Below the pieces are notes generated by a model. It did not search any database. It was given only the letters and a program-made list of their open reading frames with translations, and was not told the origin of the DNA. Below, piece by piece: positions 22,781 through 34,589 of a DNA stretch of 64,000 nt; the first letter of the stretch is position 1, and the number at the start of each line of letters is the position of its first letter. Source of the stretch: Diphasiastrum complanatum (Eukaryota; Streptophyta; Lycopodiopsida; Lycopodiales; Lycopodiaceae); contig CM055101.1 of assembly GCA_029204225.1 (NCBI GenBank), positions 41,378,927 through 41,442,926 on the forward strand. Reading direction: 5' to 3'. A program made the position numbers and the translations under genes.

Positions 22781-23765
22781 TTGTCTCCTATGATAACTGG
22801 AGATCCAATCAAATGAAGAACTGTACTCAAGCATCTGTAGACCATAAACTGTAGCAGAATAACATCCACTAGATAAATTAAATTCTCCACAAATAAAATA
22901 CTTATCTTGTGAGAATGTCCGTGAGATCCGTAGGTTCTCAAATAAAATATTGGAGTAGAGAAATTCAAAACACTGATATGAATTCTTACTCAAATAATAG
23001 ATCAAGAATTAATTATCACACTTAAAAATCATCACCATTTATTATAATCCTCTAACAATAAGTAAGTATCTATTTATGATTCGTCAATCATAATTTCCTG
23101 AAATCCAAACCATACTTAGTCATTCACATGATATACTGGAGTATATGTCTAATATAACTCAGGAAAAGTAAGAGTCATTCCAAAATCTTTTCTTAAAATC
23201 TTTCCATTAAGAAAATACTGGATTTAGAAATACTTTCAAAACATGATTCTTTATCTGAAGTGCAAGATTGAAGTTCTATAAACAACTGATAATTAAAGAG
23301 TGACGACATACCGAAATAACAATCATCTTCAACTACAAAAGTTTAAATTACAATCTAGAATCAAATCTAGATACCCAAGGTCCTGCTGAATATCAATTCA
23401 GATATTATTCTTGGATTCATTATGATTTGTTGTCCGATTGAGTGCTCTGGGATACAATCACTAATGAGCTGAGTCCCTTCCTTAACTAAGGAATACTCTA
23501 TCCCAAGAATAATGTATATCTAATGCACACAATTTTAAACTGATGAACCGAAATGATTCACTAATCATGCTTCTTACAAGCAATATAAATAAAAAACCAT
23601 CAATTTCCTGTGAATCCACATCACACTGATTGTTTTACCAATTAACTTCATCCTGAAGTAATCAACTACTCAAGTTAATTGCCAATGATTCAGAAATCTC
23701 AAATGTCTAGGTGAAAAACTAGTTTAACACCACATTTAGATCCTTACCCAAATCATTTATAAGTT
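22781..23765 (-). mobile_element. family-N internal region, copy 3 (truncated)
   Basis: The minus-strand sequence matches 17800-18800 of copy 1 and 20765-21750 of copy 2 (for example the stretch with TGTCTCCTATGATAACTGGAGATCC). It lacks the last ~600 bp, polypurine tract and 3' LTR, and the 5' end stops near 23765. Copy 2's 5' LTR starts exactly where it stops, so copy 2 probably inserted into copy 3. Confidence 0.7.
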
Positions 23766-24119
23766 AATCCATAAATTTTCCGGATTCTACACCAAAATCG
23801 AGTTTCTTGCATGTGTAGATTGGATCTTTTGTAGATCAAAACTCAAAATAGGTTTATATTCTTGATGCATTCCAATTTCACAACATACTTACTGGATTTG
23901 GCCAATTTTTGGAGCATTGGAAAAGCCTAAGTGGTAACTACAAGATTTCATATCAAGTTTTAGGCAATCGCATGTAGAAATTGAAATAATCAATTTTTGT
24001 GACTTTGTCAAAGCTCTAATTTTGATTGGATCTCTAGATTGTGAGATTACTGAACTTAATTTGAGTTTGTAGAGAAGATTTCTTTGTCGTGCTAGTCTAG
24101 AATGGTACATTGCTTTGAA
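23766..24119. other. short stretch without recognised content
   Basis: Lies between the family-N copy and a copia protease fragment. A minus-strand reading (23889-24110) is continuous with the protease fragment above it and may be the degraded GAG-pre-integrase spacer of the same element, but no motif is clear. Confidence 0.35.
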
Positions 24120-24325
24120 TCGAACGACTTGAACAAGGTCAGCTTACCATTAGGAAGATAGAGGCTCTTTGCCTCCAATCTATAGTGCACTTGAGTCACC
24201 GAAGTAGACATACTTCGAATCTATTAGTGTGAGTTCTTTGAATAGGGCTTTTCATGCAGTCATGTGCTAAGAAGCACCAGCATCGAGATACCAATCCATT
24301 GCATCTCTAATGGGTAATTCTTGTA
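24120..24325 (-). pseudogene. copia protease fragment
   Basis: On the minus strand the reading IRDAMDWYLDAGAS, stop, HMTA is the copia protease signature (WYLDSGASxHMT) with Ser changed to Ala at the DSG triad and a stop right after it. KALFKELTLIDSKYVYFGD follows. It belongs to a different copia family from its neighbours and is only about 200 bp long. Confidence 0.7.
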
Positions 24326-26502
24326 TCATTAGTGTGATGAGCATGGGATCAAGAGGGAGTATACAACACCAAGGACCCCACAACAAATGGAGTGGCCGAG
24401 AGGAAGAATAGATCCATGAGGTTAAGTGCTAACCCTAATAAGCCATTTTGGGATCAAGCTTTGTTGTGTGTAAACTTTTTGTGCAATAGGTGGCTGAGTG
24501 CTATTTTGGATGGAAGGACACCTTTTGAGATGCTATTTAAGAGGAGGCCGAGTGTCAACTTTCTTAGAACTTTTGGATGCACATGCTATGTCAACATAAC
24601 TCTTGATGATAGGACCATGGAGGATCCATCTTCAAGGAAAGGTATATTTGTTGGATATAGTGAGGTGAGTAAAGCCTGCAAGGTTTACATTCCTTCTACT
24701 AATAAGGTGATTTTTGGTAGAGATGTCATTTTTGATGAGGGGAACATTCCAAAAGTATCTTCAAGTATTATCGATGATGATGTATATGGATCTGACATTC
24801 TTGATGATGATGTTATGGGTTCTACTTTGGATGGTGATGATGAAGGACCATCATCAAGGCAAAGGCAAACACCTTCAAGGCTCGCTTATGATGAAAAGGG
24901 TAAGCAAGCAGTTGCTAAAAATAACTATGCTTTCCTAGCCTCTTTTGATGAACGTACATGTGTAGATGAAGCAAGGAAGAAAGAGGAGTGGATCCAAGCA
25001 ATGGATCTTGAGTATCAAGCTCTTATGAAGAATGGAACATGGAGATTGGTGGAGTTACCTAAGGACAAGAAAGCTATTATATGCAAATGGATCTTCAAGG
25101 CAAGGTGAAGACAAACCAAGATGGATCTATCAACAAGTACAAGGCAATGTTGGTGGCAAAAGGATATGCTCAAGAACATGGTATTGACTATGATGAAACC
25201 TTTGCACCCGTGGCAAAGATGGCGAGTATTCAAGTCATCATTTCTCTTGCTACTCTTTATGGATGGGATCTATGGTAATTGGACATTAAAAATGCATTTT
25301 TGAATGGCGATCTTGAGGAGGAAGTGTACATGGAGCAACTCGAGAGCTACATTTCACCTACAAAGCCAAATCATGTGTGTCTTTTACAAAAGAGTTTGTA
25401 TGGCCTTAAGCAAGCACCAAGGAGTTGGTATGCTAGGCCTAACACTTTTCTACTCTCTGAAGGCTTTGTTATGAGTGAGTATGATCATTCACTTTATTAT
25501 AGGTTTGCAGAAATGATGTTACCATCTTTGCTAATCTATATGGATGATATCATCTTGAGTGGCGAAGACAATCAAGATGTGGAGGATATCAAGAGTGCTC
25601 TTAAGCAGAAATTTGAGGTTCATGATCTTGGTCACTTGCATTACATTTTGTGATTAGAAGTTATTAAATCTTCTGAATCTACTTTCATTTGTCAAGAGAA
25701 GTATGCTAATTCTATTCTAGAAATATTTCATATGGTAGATGCAAAATCTTGTGATACACCTATGGAGTCTCATGTAAAGCTAACTATAAGAGGTAATGAA
25801 AGATCCTTCAAGGACATTACTCTCTATAGGAAGCTAGTTGGTTCACTCATCTATCTAGCCATCACAAGACTAGATCTAAGCTATTGTGTTGGAAGATTTA
25901 GTCAATTCATGCAAGATCCTAGTGAGGAGCATTGGAAGCTAGGAAAACGAGTTTTGAGGTATAATATCATTGGAACTTGAGATTTTGCATATTGTATGAG
26001 GGATCATCATCTTACTTAATTGGATTTTTAGATTTGGACTATGCTAGAGATAAAATGGATAGGAAACTCATAAGTTCATATTGTATTTTCATCGATAATG
26101 GAGCTATATCTTGGATGTCAAAGAAACAAGCCACTATCTCATTGTCATCTAGTGAGGCCGAGTACAAAGCACTTACGCATTGCACAAAGGAGATGGTATG
26201 GACCAAGAGGATGATCAAGGATCTTCACTTGCTAGATTTTGCAGATCCCAATCATCTTTGTGACAACCTATCATCCCTAGCAGCCAATCCTATCTTTCAT
26301 GCTAGGAGCAAGCATATTGAGGTGGCACATCACTTTGTGAGGGAGAAATTCATGGCAAAGGAGGTGGAGCTTCAACATATTTCTTCAAGGGAATGTGTAG
26401 TTGATATCTTTACCAAATCATTGGGAAAGGACTTGTTTATGAAACATAGAACATCGCTTGGAGTTTTATCAAAGTCTATGCTAAAACTAGTTGAAGAGGG
26501 AG
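24326..26502 (+). pseudogene. copia-B integrase C-terminal part, RT and RNase H, broken
   Basis: It begins in the integrase core (HGIKREYTTPRTPQQ), where one base is missing so that the following Glu motif (AERKNRS) is in another frame. The linker (24392-25108) has FGCTCYVNITLDDR and GIFVGYSEVSKA. RT is at 25081-25653 with [11 protein letters not shown]-like, LDIKNAFLNGDLEEEVYM, SLYGLKQAPRSWY and the catalytic LIYMDDIIL. Stops occur at 25276 and 25651. RNase H is at 25732-26507 with DLDYARDKMDRK, SSSEAEYKAL and a DIFTKSLG end, so most acidic residues survive. The final codons run into the polypurine tract at about 26490-26502. Confidence 0.88.
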
Positions 26503-27270
<768 letters not shown>

Positions 27271-28349
27271 AAAATGGTCGATTTATGGCCACAAAGAATT
27301 GGGAATTCAATTTTCCTCCCAAAGGCTCCATGGATCTTCTCTAGGAGAGAAGATACGATTGTAAAGAAGGCAATCGCCTCAGTTCGAACTCCAACAAGGT
27401 ACATGTGATGCCTAAAGTGTGCCTTCACAAGACACAACAAGCTAAGTGGACTAGATTCTCATGACTAGCATAAATTTTTACAGGTTGACATGTTTTTTGA
27501 CATTGCCTAGACCTCATGAATATTACAATATATATCATGTCTTGTTTCAAGATCAATAGGCATATATGTATCTCAATGACCATATTGTTTTTGTGTATGT
27601 AGTTTGTGGTTCCCTTGGTGTTGAGAAGGTTTCTGATGGAGGAGCTAAGGAGTGCAACCTACAAACTCAATGGTTTGGTGAGGTATGATCAATGCAAATC
27701 ACATTATTTTTCACTAACTCAATGATTTAAGATGATAATCTAACTAATGCATATGTTATTGTTGTTTACCTTTCTTATGAAGATACATTTCATCCAAGGA
27801 GATACCGCTAGCAACCATTGAGACAAGAAAAAAAAAATAGAGGCAATGTATTTGATCGAGAAGCACTTTCTCACATCCATTCGATCACCATTCAAATGTA
27901 TTTCATTGTGCATTTGGTGGATGAGGTGGCCATTGTAGGTACATGATCTACTTTCATCAATTGCCTTGGCTTTGAAATTATATTGCCCTTTGATAATAGT
28001 GAATGTAATAGCCTATGACAAACATCCAATAATGTTGAACTTTTCCAACTAGTTAGTGTTAAATTGAAACAAAAAATATCATAGTTTTATTAAAAGTCAC
28101 ATGCATAATGCATCAACACTTTGATTGCTCCATTTGTACACAACTTGAATATTTTTGATAAGCAAGCATGCTGACAGTCTAGAAACATTTGCCCCTTGAT
28201 ATGAAGGAGTTGAGACTTCAGTTCTTGTGCTTGTTTCAATTTTGGTTCTCATGTCTTCAATATTTTCTTGTGTTGTGACGTTAGCTTATTGTGTATAGTT
28301 GTGATGTGCACCACTTCCATCGATAGTAAGAATGTATTAAGTCTATAAT
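27271..28349. other. spacer without recognised genes
   Basis: No motif of either retroelement class was found. Part of it should hold the 5' LTR and leader of copia-C, but no TGGTATCAGAGC-type primer-binding site is visible, so that end is truncated or too diverged. There are short plus-strand readings only. Confidence 0.4.
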
Positions 28350-29321
28350 TTTAAGTCCTTGATGAGACAATTAGCCATTGTAGGATCTACAATACCAGAT
28401 GCAGATGCAGTAATGATGATCTTAGGGAGTCTTCCTGAGACATATAAACATCTTGTGTTGTCATTGGAAACACAAGCAGCGTTAACCTTGTGAAAAATAA
28501 CTTCATCATTATTGCAAAAAAGAAGTGAGGAGAAAAGACATGGGTATGTCTAGTGAGACACCCATAGCACTTTACTCAGGTGCCAAAAAAAATAAATTTA
28601 AGAAAACATTTGTTGGCACTAACTAGCCAAAAAAGACTGGTAAAGATTAACTAAACCTTCTTACAAAAAAAAAAGGTAAGTGCAATTATTGTGAAAGGAA
28701 GGACACTATATCAAATATGTAAGAAGAGGATTGCCAACAAGAAAAAGAAAGTTGAAGCAAGTGTTGCTTCAAGTAGTGAGCAAGAAGGGTTATTTCTAGC
28801 CACTAAAGAGACTAGTTGCCCTTATGTAGGTGACAATTCCAAAAATATATTGACTCTGGAGCCACTCAACACACGACATTTTAAAAAGAGCGGTTTTTTT
28901 TCTTAGAAGAAGTTCCTGAAGAAGGACAAATATTATTAGGAGATGATAGTTCTCTTGAGATTCAAGGGCAAGGAGTACTTCTTGCTATATTGCTTGATGG
29001 AACTAGTAAGACAATACATGATCTACTACATATTCCATCTTTAAAAAAAAAGCTCCTCTCAGCAAGATGATAGACCTTGGCTTGAAGGTACAATTTGACA
29101 TTAATTCTTGTATTGTCGAAGATACAAAGGGAAAAATTGTAGCAAAAGGAATACGAGAAGGAAATTTGGTCAAATTGTGCTTAAAAAGTCCTCATACTGC
29201 TATGATGGCCTATGTAAATACATGTTTTGATCCAAAAGTATGGCATCAAAGGTTTGGCCATGTTGGATTACATTCCTTAGAAGTTTTAAATGCCAAAAAT
29301 CTCGTGCAAGATTATTAAATA
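28350..29321 (+). pseudogene. copia-C gag, protease and GAG-pre-integrase, broken
   Basis: The gag UBN2 end reads QLAIVGSTIPDADAVMMILG, then SLPETYKHLVLSLETQ (28355-28480). A damaged zinc knuckle (GKCNYCERKD) is at 28675-28710. The protease signature IDSGATQHTTF is at about 28848-28880 but lies in a different frame from the residues before it. The reading resumes with SLKKKLLSA, and at 29067 MIDLGLKVQFDINSCIVED leads to the pre-integrase HQRFGHVGLHSLEVL. At least four frame changes or stops occur. The family differs from copia-A, B and D. Confidence 0.8.
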
Positions 29322-30300
29322 AAATTGCCCTCAAAACTATCTTTCTGTGAATCATGCATCTTTGGAAAACAACATCATAATTCTTTTCTAAAGAGACAAC
29401 TTCACGTGCATCTAAGCAATAATTAGAGTTAGTGCATCTAGACATTTGTGGTCCAATGCAAACTCCATCTCTTAATGATGCTTTGTTGATGATTTCTCAA
29501 GTCTACATCCAATAGTATATTTTTTTTAAAGAAATCAGCATTTATTCAATTAGTTAAAGATTATAATATTGTGGCTAAAACAGTCAAAAAAATCTTTAAT
29601 GAACTTGCGATGTGATAATGGAGGTGAATATATTTCAAAAGCTTTCAATTGTTTCTATGCTGACCATGGCATAGAAAGGCAATATACTGCTTCTTACTCT
29701 CCTCCACAGATTGGAGTTGTAAAGCGCAAGAATAGGACATAAGTCAAAATTGTTAGATGTATGTTGAAGCATAAATCTCTACATCATCAATTTTGGGCAG
29801 AAGCAGTGGCAACAACTACATATGTACAAAATTTGTTGCCAACAACAACAGTGAAAGAAATAACTCCATATGAAGCATGTTGTGGAAAGAAACCATCAGT
29901 TTCTCACCTTAGGATGTTTGGTTGCCCTGCATATGCCCATATTTCCATAAAAAAAGGAAGAAGCTTCATGAAAAAAGTATCAAGCATATGATGATTGGCT
30001 ATAGTACTGAGTCCAAGGGATATAGACTGTACAATCTTGTTACAAGTAAAATAATAAGTAGCAGAGATGTTATTTTTGATGAAACACCAATTTCTACAAA
30101 AATAGTGGGAGAAAATGAAAAGATAAAGATTAATCCTAATGAGGTTGCTTGGGAATTTGATCCTAAAGATTATTTTACACCTAGTGAACCTACAATTGGG
30201 CCTCCTATAAATGATCTTCCACAAGATGCCAATTTTCACGATCTTGATGTTGAAGTTGAAAATTCAAGAAGTATGAGTTCCACTCCACTTCAAGATTGAC
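29322..30300 (+). pseudogene. copia-C integrase and linker, broken
   Basis: The zinc-domain cysteines (FCESCIFGKQHH) are at 29342-29380. The central catalytic Asp is at CDNGGEYISKAFN (about 29610-29650). The third residue is lost: the usual NGVAERKNRT reads IGVVKRKNRT (near 29712-29740), so Glu has become Lys. The linker continues at 29761-29991 and, after a shift in an A-rich run, at 29922-30299 with MIGYSTESKGYRLYNL and SSRDVIFDE. The Asp-Asp-Glu triad is therefore incomplete and this copy could not integrate by itself. Confidence 0.8.
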
Positions 30301-30369
30301 TAGAGAGAAATGACCATCCTAGAAAGTATTTGAATCTGGATGGAATTTGTGTTTTTCCTTGAGTGCTTC

Positions 30370-31440
30370 AAATATTTCTGAGCCTCAAAATCTAACCAAG
30401 GCTTTTAAAGGCCAATATGCAGATGAATGGAAGAAAGCCTTAGACATTGATTTTGCATCTCTTATAGAGAATAATACATGGTTTTTAACTTCTCTTCCTC
30501 GAGGAAGAAAGGTTGTTGGATGAAAATGGCTATCTGAACAAAAGTTTAAGGCAGATAGAATTCTTGATCATTATAAAGCACAACTAGTAGCAAAAGGCTA
30601 CTCACAAGTCAAAGGCATTGATTACAATAATACATTTTTCCCAGTTGTGAAAATGACATCCATTCAAATCCTGCTAGCGGTTGTTGTATCTAAGGACATG
30701 TTTATACATCAAATGGATGTCAAAATTGCCTTCCTAAATGGAAGATTAGAAGAAGACATGCAACAACTTGAAGGATATGTAAAGCTTGGAAATAAAAAAT
30801 TGGTTTGTAAATTACACAAAATCCTATATGGACTTAAACAGTCCCCATCGGGCTTGTATCAACGTATTGATAATTATGTTAAATATGAAAATTTTGAGCA
30901 AGGATCTGCTAATTCTAATATATATATATCAAGAAAAAACAAAGCTCAATAGTAATTTTAGCATTATATGTCGATGATGCTATATTAGTGAGTAATGATC
31001 TCACATTTCTAAATTATTGCAAATCATGACTTTCAACTGAGTTTGAAATGATAGATTATGGAGATCTACATCATTGTCTTGTCATCCAAATAAAAAGAAA
31101 TAAAAGGCTTAGGACAAATTAATCATCTCAGTCAAAAGAAATACATTGAAGATGTATTACATAAATTTGCAATGGATAAATGCAAACCAATTAGTAACGG
31201 AAAACAATTTAAAGTTATCCAAGCACATGTGTCCTCAAACTAACGAACGACAAGGAATGATAAAATCAACTCCATACCATAGTATTGTTGGAAGTTTGAT
31301 GTACGCGACAATTTCTACTAGACCGGATAATGCATTTGTAGTTAGTGTTGTCAGTCAATTTTTGAGTAATCCTGGTCCACAACATTGGACATTAAAAAGG
31401 ATTCTCGGATGGAATAACATTAAGCGAAAACTTTGATAAT
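30370..31440 (+). pseudogene. copia-C reverse transcriptase, broken
   Basis: RT motifs in order are EWKKALDIDFASLIENNTW, QMDVKIAFLNGRLEED, KILYGLKQSPSGLYQRID and YVDDAILV (about 30966-30990), with stops and shifts between. The N-terminal WLSEQKFKADR and LVAKGYSQVKGIDYN parts are in one frame at 30520-30640. The catalytic YVDD is intact. It continues into SLMYATISTRPDNAF at 31146-31436. Confidence 0.82.
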
Positions 31441-31953
31441 AATGTTTTACAACTAATCAATTTGGATTCTGTGATGCTGATTGGGTAGGTGGTGTGGATG
31501 AAAGAAGATCAACAACAGGATATTGTTTTATGCTTGGTGTAGGTGTAGTTTCATGGACAATTAAGAAGCAGCCAACAATATCAATATTAAGTGTAGAAGC
31601 AAAATATGTTGCAGCATGTCAAGCAACAAAGAAAGTAATATGGCTAAGAACATTACTCAATGATGTTTTAACTTCACAAGAACATCATCAAACCATTCTC
31701 AAGTCTGATAGCAAAAGTTTTATTGCTATGGCAAATAATCCAAGATTTTATGCACGAAGAAAACACATTGAGATCCAATATCATTTTGTTCGACAACAAG
31801 TTGCTAAAGGAAAAGTGGAGCTACAATATTGTGCAACTGAAGACATGGTTACATATTTACAAAACCACTTACTAAAGACAAATTTGAATTTTGTAGAGAA
31901 ATGCTAAGAGTAATGCATGATGAAATGTCATAGACATTAAGACCAAGTGGGAG
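31441..31953 (+). pseudogene. copia-C RNase H and polypurine tract
   Basis: The frame at 31494-31907 has DERRSTTGYCFMLG, VSWTIKKQPTISILSVEAKYVA (normally SSSEAEYVA) and SDSKSFIAMANNPRFYARRKHIEI. The C-terminus is shifted. The polypurine tract AAGTGGGAG (31945-31953) ends right before the LTR, as in many plant copia elements. Confidence 0.82.
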
Positions 31954-32362
31954 TGTTAAAAATGTAGTCTAAATTTCACATGTACGAGTTGGGGTTTTGG
32001 CCCCGGTGCATCCTCCATCAGACATTTATTATTTATTTATTTATTTATCTTTTAAATTGGATGCCCGGGCGCCACCTGTCTCTGGGTAACCAAAATTTAT
32101 CCCATAAGCGTTTTTATGGGATTACTGAGAGAGAATATATAGGCAAGCTTCCCATTCCTCTTACATGTATGTGCTTGGGTGTGGCGGTGCCCGGCTCCAC
32201 CTGTGCCCTACCCGGCGCCCGATACGACGCTTGCCATGCGGGCCGCCATTCATGTGCTGCCGGCGCCGCCCCACGGCGCCACCCAGGCTGCCCGGTGCAA
32301 CTGCATCAGTGCCCGGGATCCACGGCGATGAGCCCACCCGCGAAAATCAGCCACACCTCCCC

Positions 32363-32411
32363 TTTTTTTTTTGGGGGGGGGGGGGGGTTACTTCTCTCTC
32401 TCTCACAGACA

Positions 32412-32447
<36 letters not shown>
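32363..32447 (+). repeat. mixed simple repeats (T10, G15, TC, CA)
   Basis: T10 (32363-32372) and G15 (32373-32387) are followed by TC-rich sequence and a (CA) run at 32425-32447. All lie inside the copia-C LTR. The G15 run may be length-variable or an assembly estimate. Confidence 0.9.
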
Positions 32448-32531
32448 GTCTCTTTAAATGTTCTCTTTCAAGTTCACAGATCATTGTAATAGCAATTGCT
32501 CATATTCGTGCTTTTCATTACAAGTCAGTCG

Positions 32532-32540
<9 letters not shown>

Positions 32541-32601
<61 letters not shown>
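32541..32601 (+). repeat. (TC)n microsatellite, about 30 units
   Basis: An uninterrupted TC run of about 61 bp in the 3' part of the copia-C LTR. Confidence 0.95.
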
Positions 32602-32604
<3 letters not shown>

Positions 32605-33209
32605 TTTTTCTAATAATTATAAACCGATTCAAACGAAGGACGCATGTCCTGAGTGAATCAATAATCTAAATTGGAAATGTAGCACATTGTCATTGGCAAC
32701 ACCAACAATTATAGGAAAACGTTGACATTGACATAAAGAGTTTCTTTAGCAATGGCATCATTCTGATGTAACAAATATCATGAACATTTATAAACCACCT
32801 AGGCTAGTGCTTCGATTATGACTCACAATGTTCTAATCTGAAACCTAACTAATTTATTACTTTATGTTGTCGGTTTCAAAATCATGTGAAAAGCCTTATC
32901 TTGTTGGACGCAAACAATTTAGTCCTCAAATTGGATTTCTAAATCTCACCAATATATGTTCTAAATTCTAGCTCTGAATTATTAGCTCTTTGAAGAAATT
33001 AACTAGCTGATCGACAATAACATCCCCCACTCAGGGTGGAATAAAAAATTCTAAATCTAAAATAACTCCTCCGCTACATTCCATTCAGCCACACAAAGGA
33101 CGCTCATGGAAAACAGCATCATCCTTCTGTTGGTTTTGAAGCTCGGTTGTATCAGGTCACGTGCACATGCAAAAATGATCTGCTCTAAAACGGTAAGCTA
33201 TGCCGTTAC

Positions 33210-33397
33210 CAACCTGCGGAAAAACGAAGCATGTCACGACAATGGTCAGATAACATGAATATAACAATTATAGCAAACATTTGCATGGAAATCTAGAGGC
33301 GTCAGAGATTAGTCATCTTATACTTTGTTATTTACTCTGATCATGCAGGTCCATTTCCGTAGTACGTATACTAAGAGGAAGCATGAAAACCTGATAA
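33210..33397 (-). other. 3' untranslated region with a possible intron
   Basis: On the minus strand, just after the stop codon, AATTATCAG is followed by GTTTTC (a possible donor near 33390) and a pyrimidine-rich TTTTTCCGCAG (acceptor near 33216). An intron in the 3' UTR would fit. Alternative splicing into the coding end does not add the missing eighth cysteine. This is inference from splice-site consensus only. Confidence 0.35.
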
Positions 33398-34264
33398 TTA
33401 GTATCCGCCGATCCGTGAACAAACACCTGGGACAATATTGAATACTGCAGCTGTTTCTAAGCTATACGTGTTAGGTGAGCTCGGTCGTCCAGCCACACAT
33501 TGACACATAGTCAGCAGAGGAATCCTGAGCAAAGCTGGACATGCTGAACTCGGAGGATGAGCTTGCTCTGGCTGAGTAACATACATGGTCGAAGGTAGCC
33601 ATATGACTGGTTCTGGCTCTAGTGAATAAGATGGAGCAAGAGATGCGTCAATAACTGAAGGGGATGGAGCGGGAGATTTATCACTAACTGCGGGTTGCAG
33701 AGGCAATGTCGTAGCTGAAGGAGACTCAGACGCCACATTAGGAAGGGGAGCAAAACTGGCTGAGGGGGAAGGTGAGAAAGCAAAATCTGAGGGAGCTGGA
33801 GCACTTACCTCCGGGTTAACGGAGGAATGTTTGCCATGTTTTCTGTGATGAGAATGCTTTTGGGTAGAAGGAGAAGGAGCCGTGGCTGAAGAATGTGCAT
33901 GGACATGTTTTTTGTGATGCTTCTTTGCAGATGGAGAAGGAGCAGAGCCTGAAGGAGCTGAAACAGGAAATCCAGGTTGCATGGACATCTGAGGTGCGGA
34001 TTGGGAGTTCAAAGGAGTTGCAACAGGAGATACAGGTTCCATGGAAATCTGAGTTGCGGGTTGTCCCACTACATAACGAGAAGACTCCAACGAAGATCCA
34101 TAAATAGTGTATATCGGATCATCAGATCTTTCAGCCATGCAGGAGTCCAACAGGTTGATCACATTTTCGCAAGTATCAAGCTCAACCTGCCCTTGGGTTG
34201 GGACGGCGGTCAACAGAGCAACCAGGATAAAGAGAAGAGCGAGCATCTTGTGCTTGCAATCCAT
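33398..34264 (-). CDS. secreted lipid-transfer-like protein with a Pro/Ser/His-rich AGP-like insert
   Basis: The only convincing host gene. The ATG at 34264 gives 288 residues starting MDCKHKMLALLFILVAL, a signal peptide with likely cleavage near TQG-QVE. CENVINLLDSC (C-x9-C) matches the first two cysteines of the plant nsLTP/LTPG eight-cysteine fold. About 200 residues rich in Pro, Ala and Ser follow (repeated APSPS/SPSPSA, likely hydroxyproline O-glycosylation sites), with His/Lys clusters KKHHKKHVHAH and KHSHHRKHGKH. Then come ACPALLRIPLLTMCQC and VPGVC, matching one of the CC pair, the CxC pair and the seventh cysteine. So six of eight cysteines are present and the domain is split by the insert. 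It is expected in the cell wall or apoplast; no GPI tail is seen. It could be a diverged xylogen/LTPG-like gene. Confidence 0.75.
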   Translation of the reverse strand: MDCKHKMLALLFILVALLTAVPTQGQVELDTCENVINLLDSCMAERSDDPIYTIYGSSLESSRYVVGQPATQISMEPVSPVATPLNSQSAPQMSMQPGFPVSAPSGSAPSPSAKKHHKKHVHAHSSATAPSPSTQKHSHHRKHGKHSSVNPEVSAPAPSDFAFSPSPSASFAPLPNVASESPSATTLPLQPAVSDKSPAPSPSVIDASLAPSYSLEPEPVIWLPSTMYVTQPEQAHPPSSACPALLRIPLLTMCQCVAGRPSSPNTYSLETAAVFNIVPGVCSRIGGY

Positions 34265-34400
34265 TGATGTAAAAGAGCAGCAGCAACACACAAGAAAGCT
34301 AAAACAGAGCAAATTAGCACACTAGATCGCAAAACAGTCGCGCTGGATCGAGGACGAGGACGAGGCTTGCGTTGCCAATCTGACGTAGGTGATGGCAGAC

Positions 34401-34408
34401 TTTTTATA
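34401..34408 (-). promoter_or_regulatory. TATA box of the lipid-transfer-like gene
   Basis: TATAAAAA on the minus strand lies 137 bp before the ATG at 34264, which would put the transcription start near 34375 and give a 5' UTR of about 110 bases. A TGACG motif occurs at 34381, near the predicted start. Confidence 0.6.
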
Positions 34409-34589
34409 CTGGCGGTTCTGCTTCAGGTCTCGGCTAAATTTAGAGGCCTTTTCTAAGTTGGAGCACCGACTGCAACTCTGCTTTACGACTCGGATTTGGA
34501 GGCTTTTCCCCAACTGAGCAAGACTGCAGCTCTGTTTTAGGATTGAGTTGAATTTGGAGGCTCGGAATAAATTCGGGCCCACCAAATTT

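Larger units (their letters stand above)
31954..32707 (+). mobile_element. 3' LTR of copia-C
   Basis: It begins TGTTAAAAATG after the polypurine tract; the proposed end is CACCAACA at 32707, giving about 754 bp. A TATA-like ATATATAGG is at about 32137. The middle part (32050-32340) is unusually GC-rich and is followed by several simple repeats. The 3' border is chosen from the CA ending and similar LTR lengths in the window; the partner LTR is not visible. Confidence 0.6.

Noticed and set aside
32165-32656. 163- and 169-codon ORFs in the GC-rich part of the copia-C LTR
   Set aside because: They run through poly-G, CA and TC simple repeats and lie inside an LTR; the composition is repeat-driven.
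34265-34312. Sixteen-residue N-terminal extension of the lipid-transfer-like protein
   Set aside because: It would start at a TTG codon; the first ATG is at 34264 and already gives a normal signal peptide after a TATA-predicted 5' UTR.
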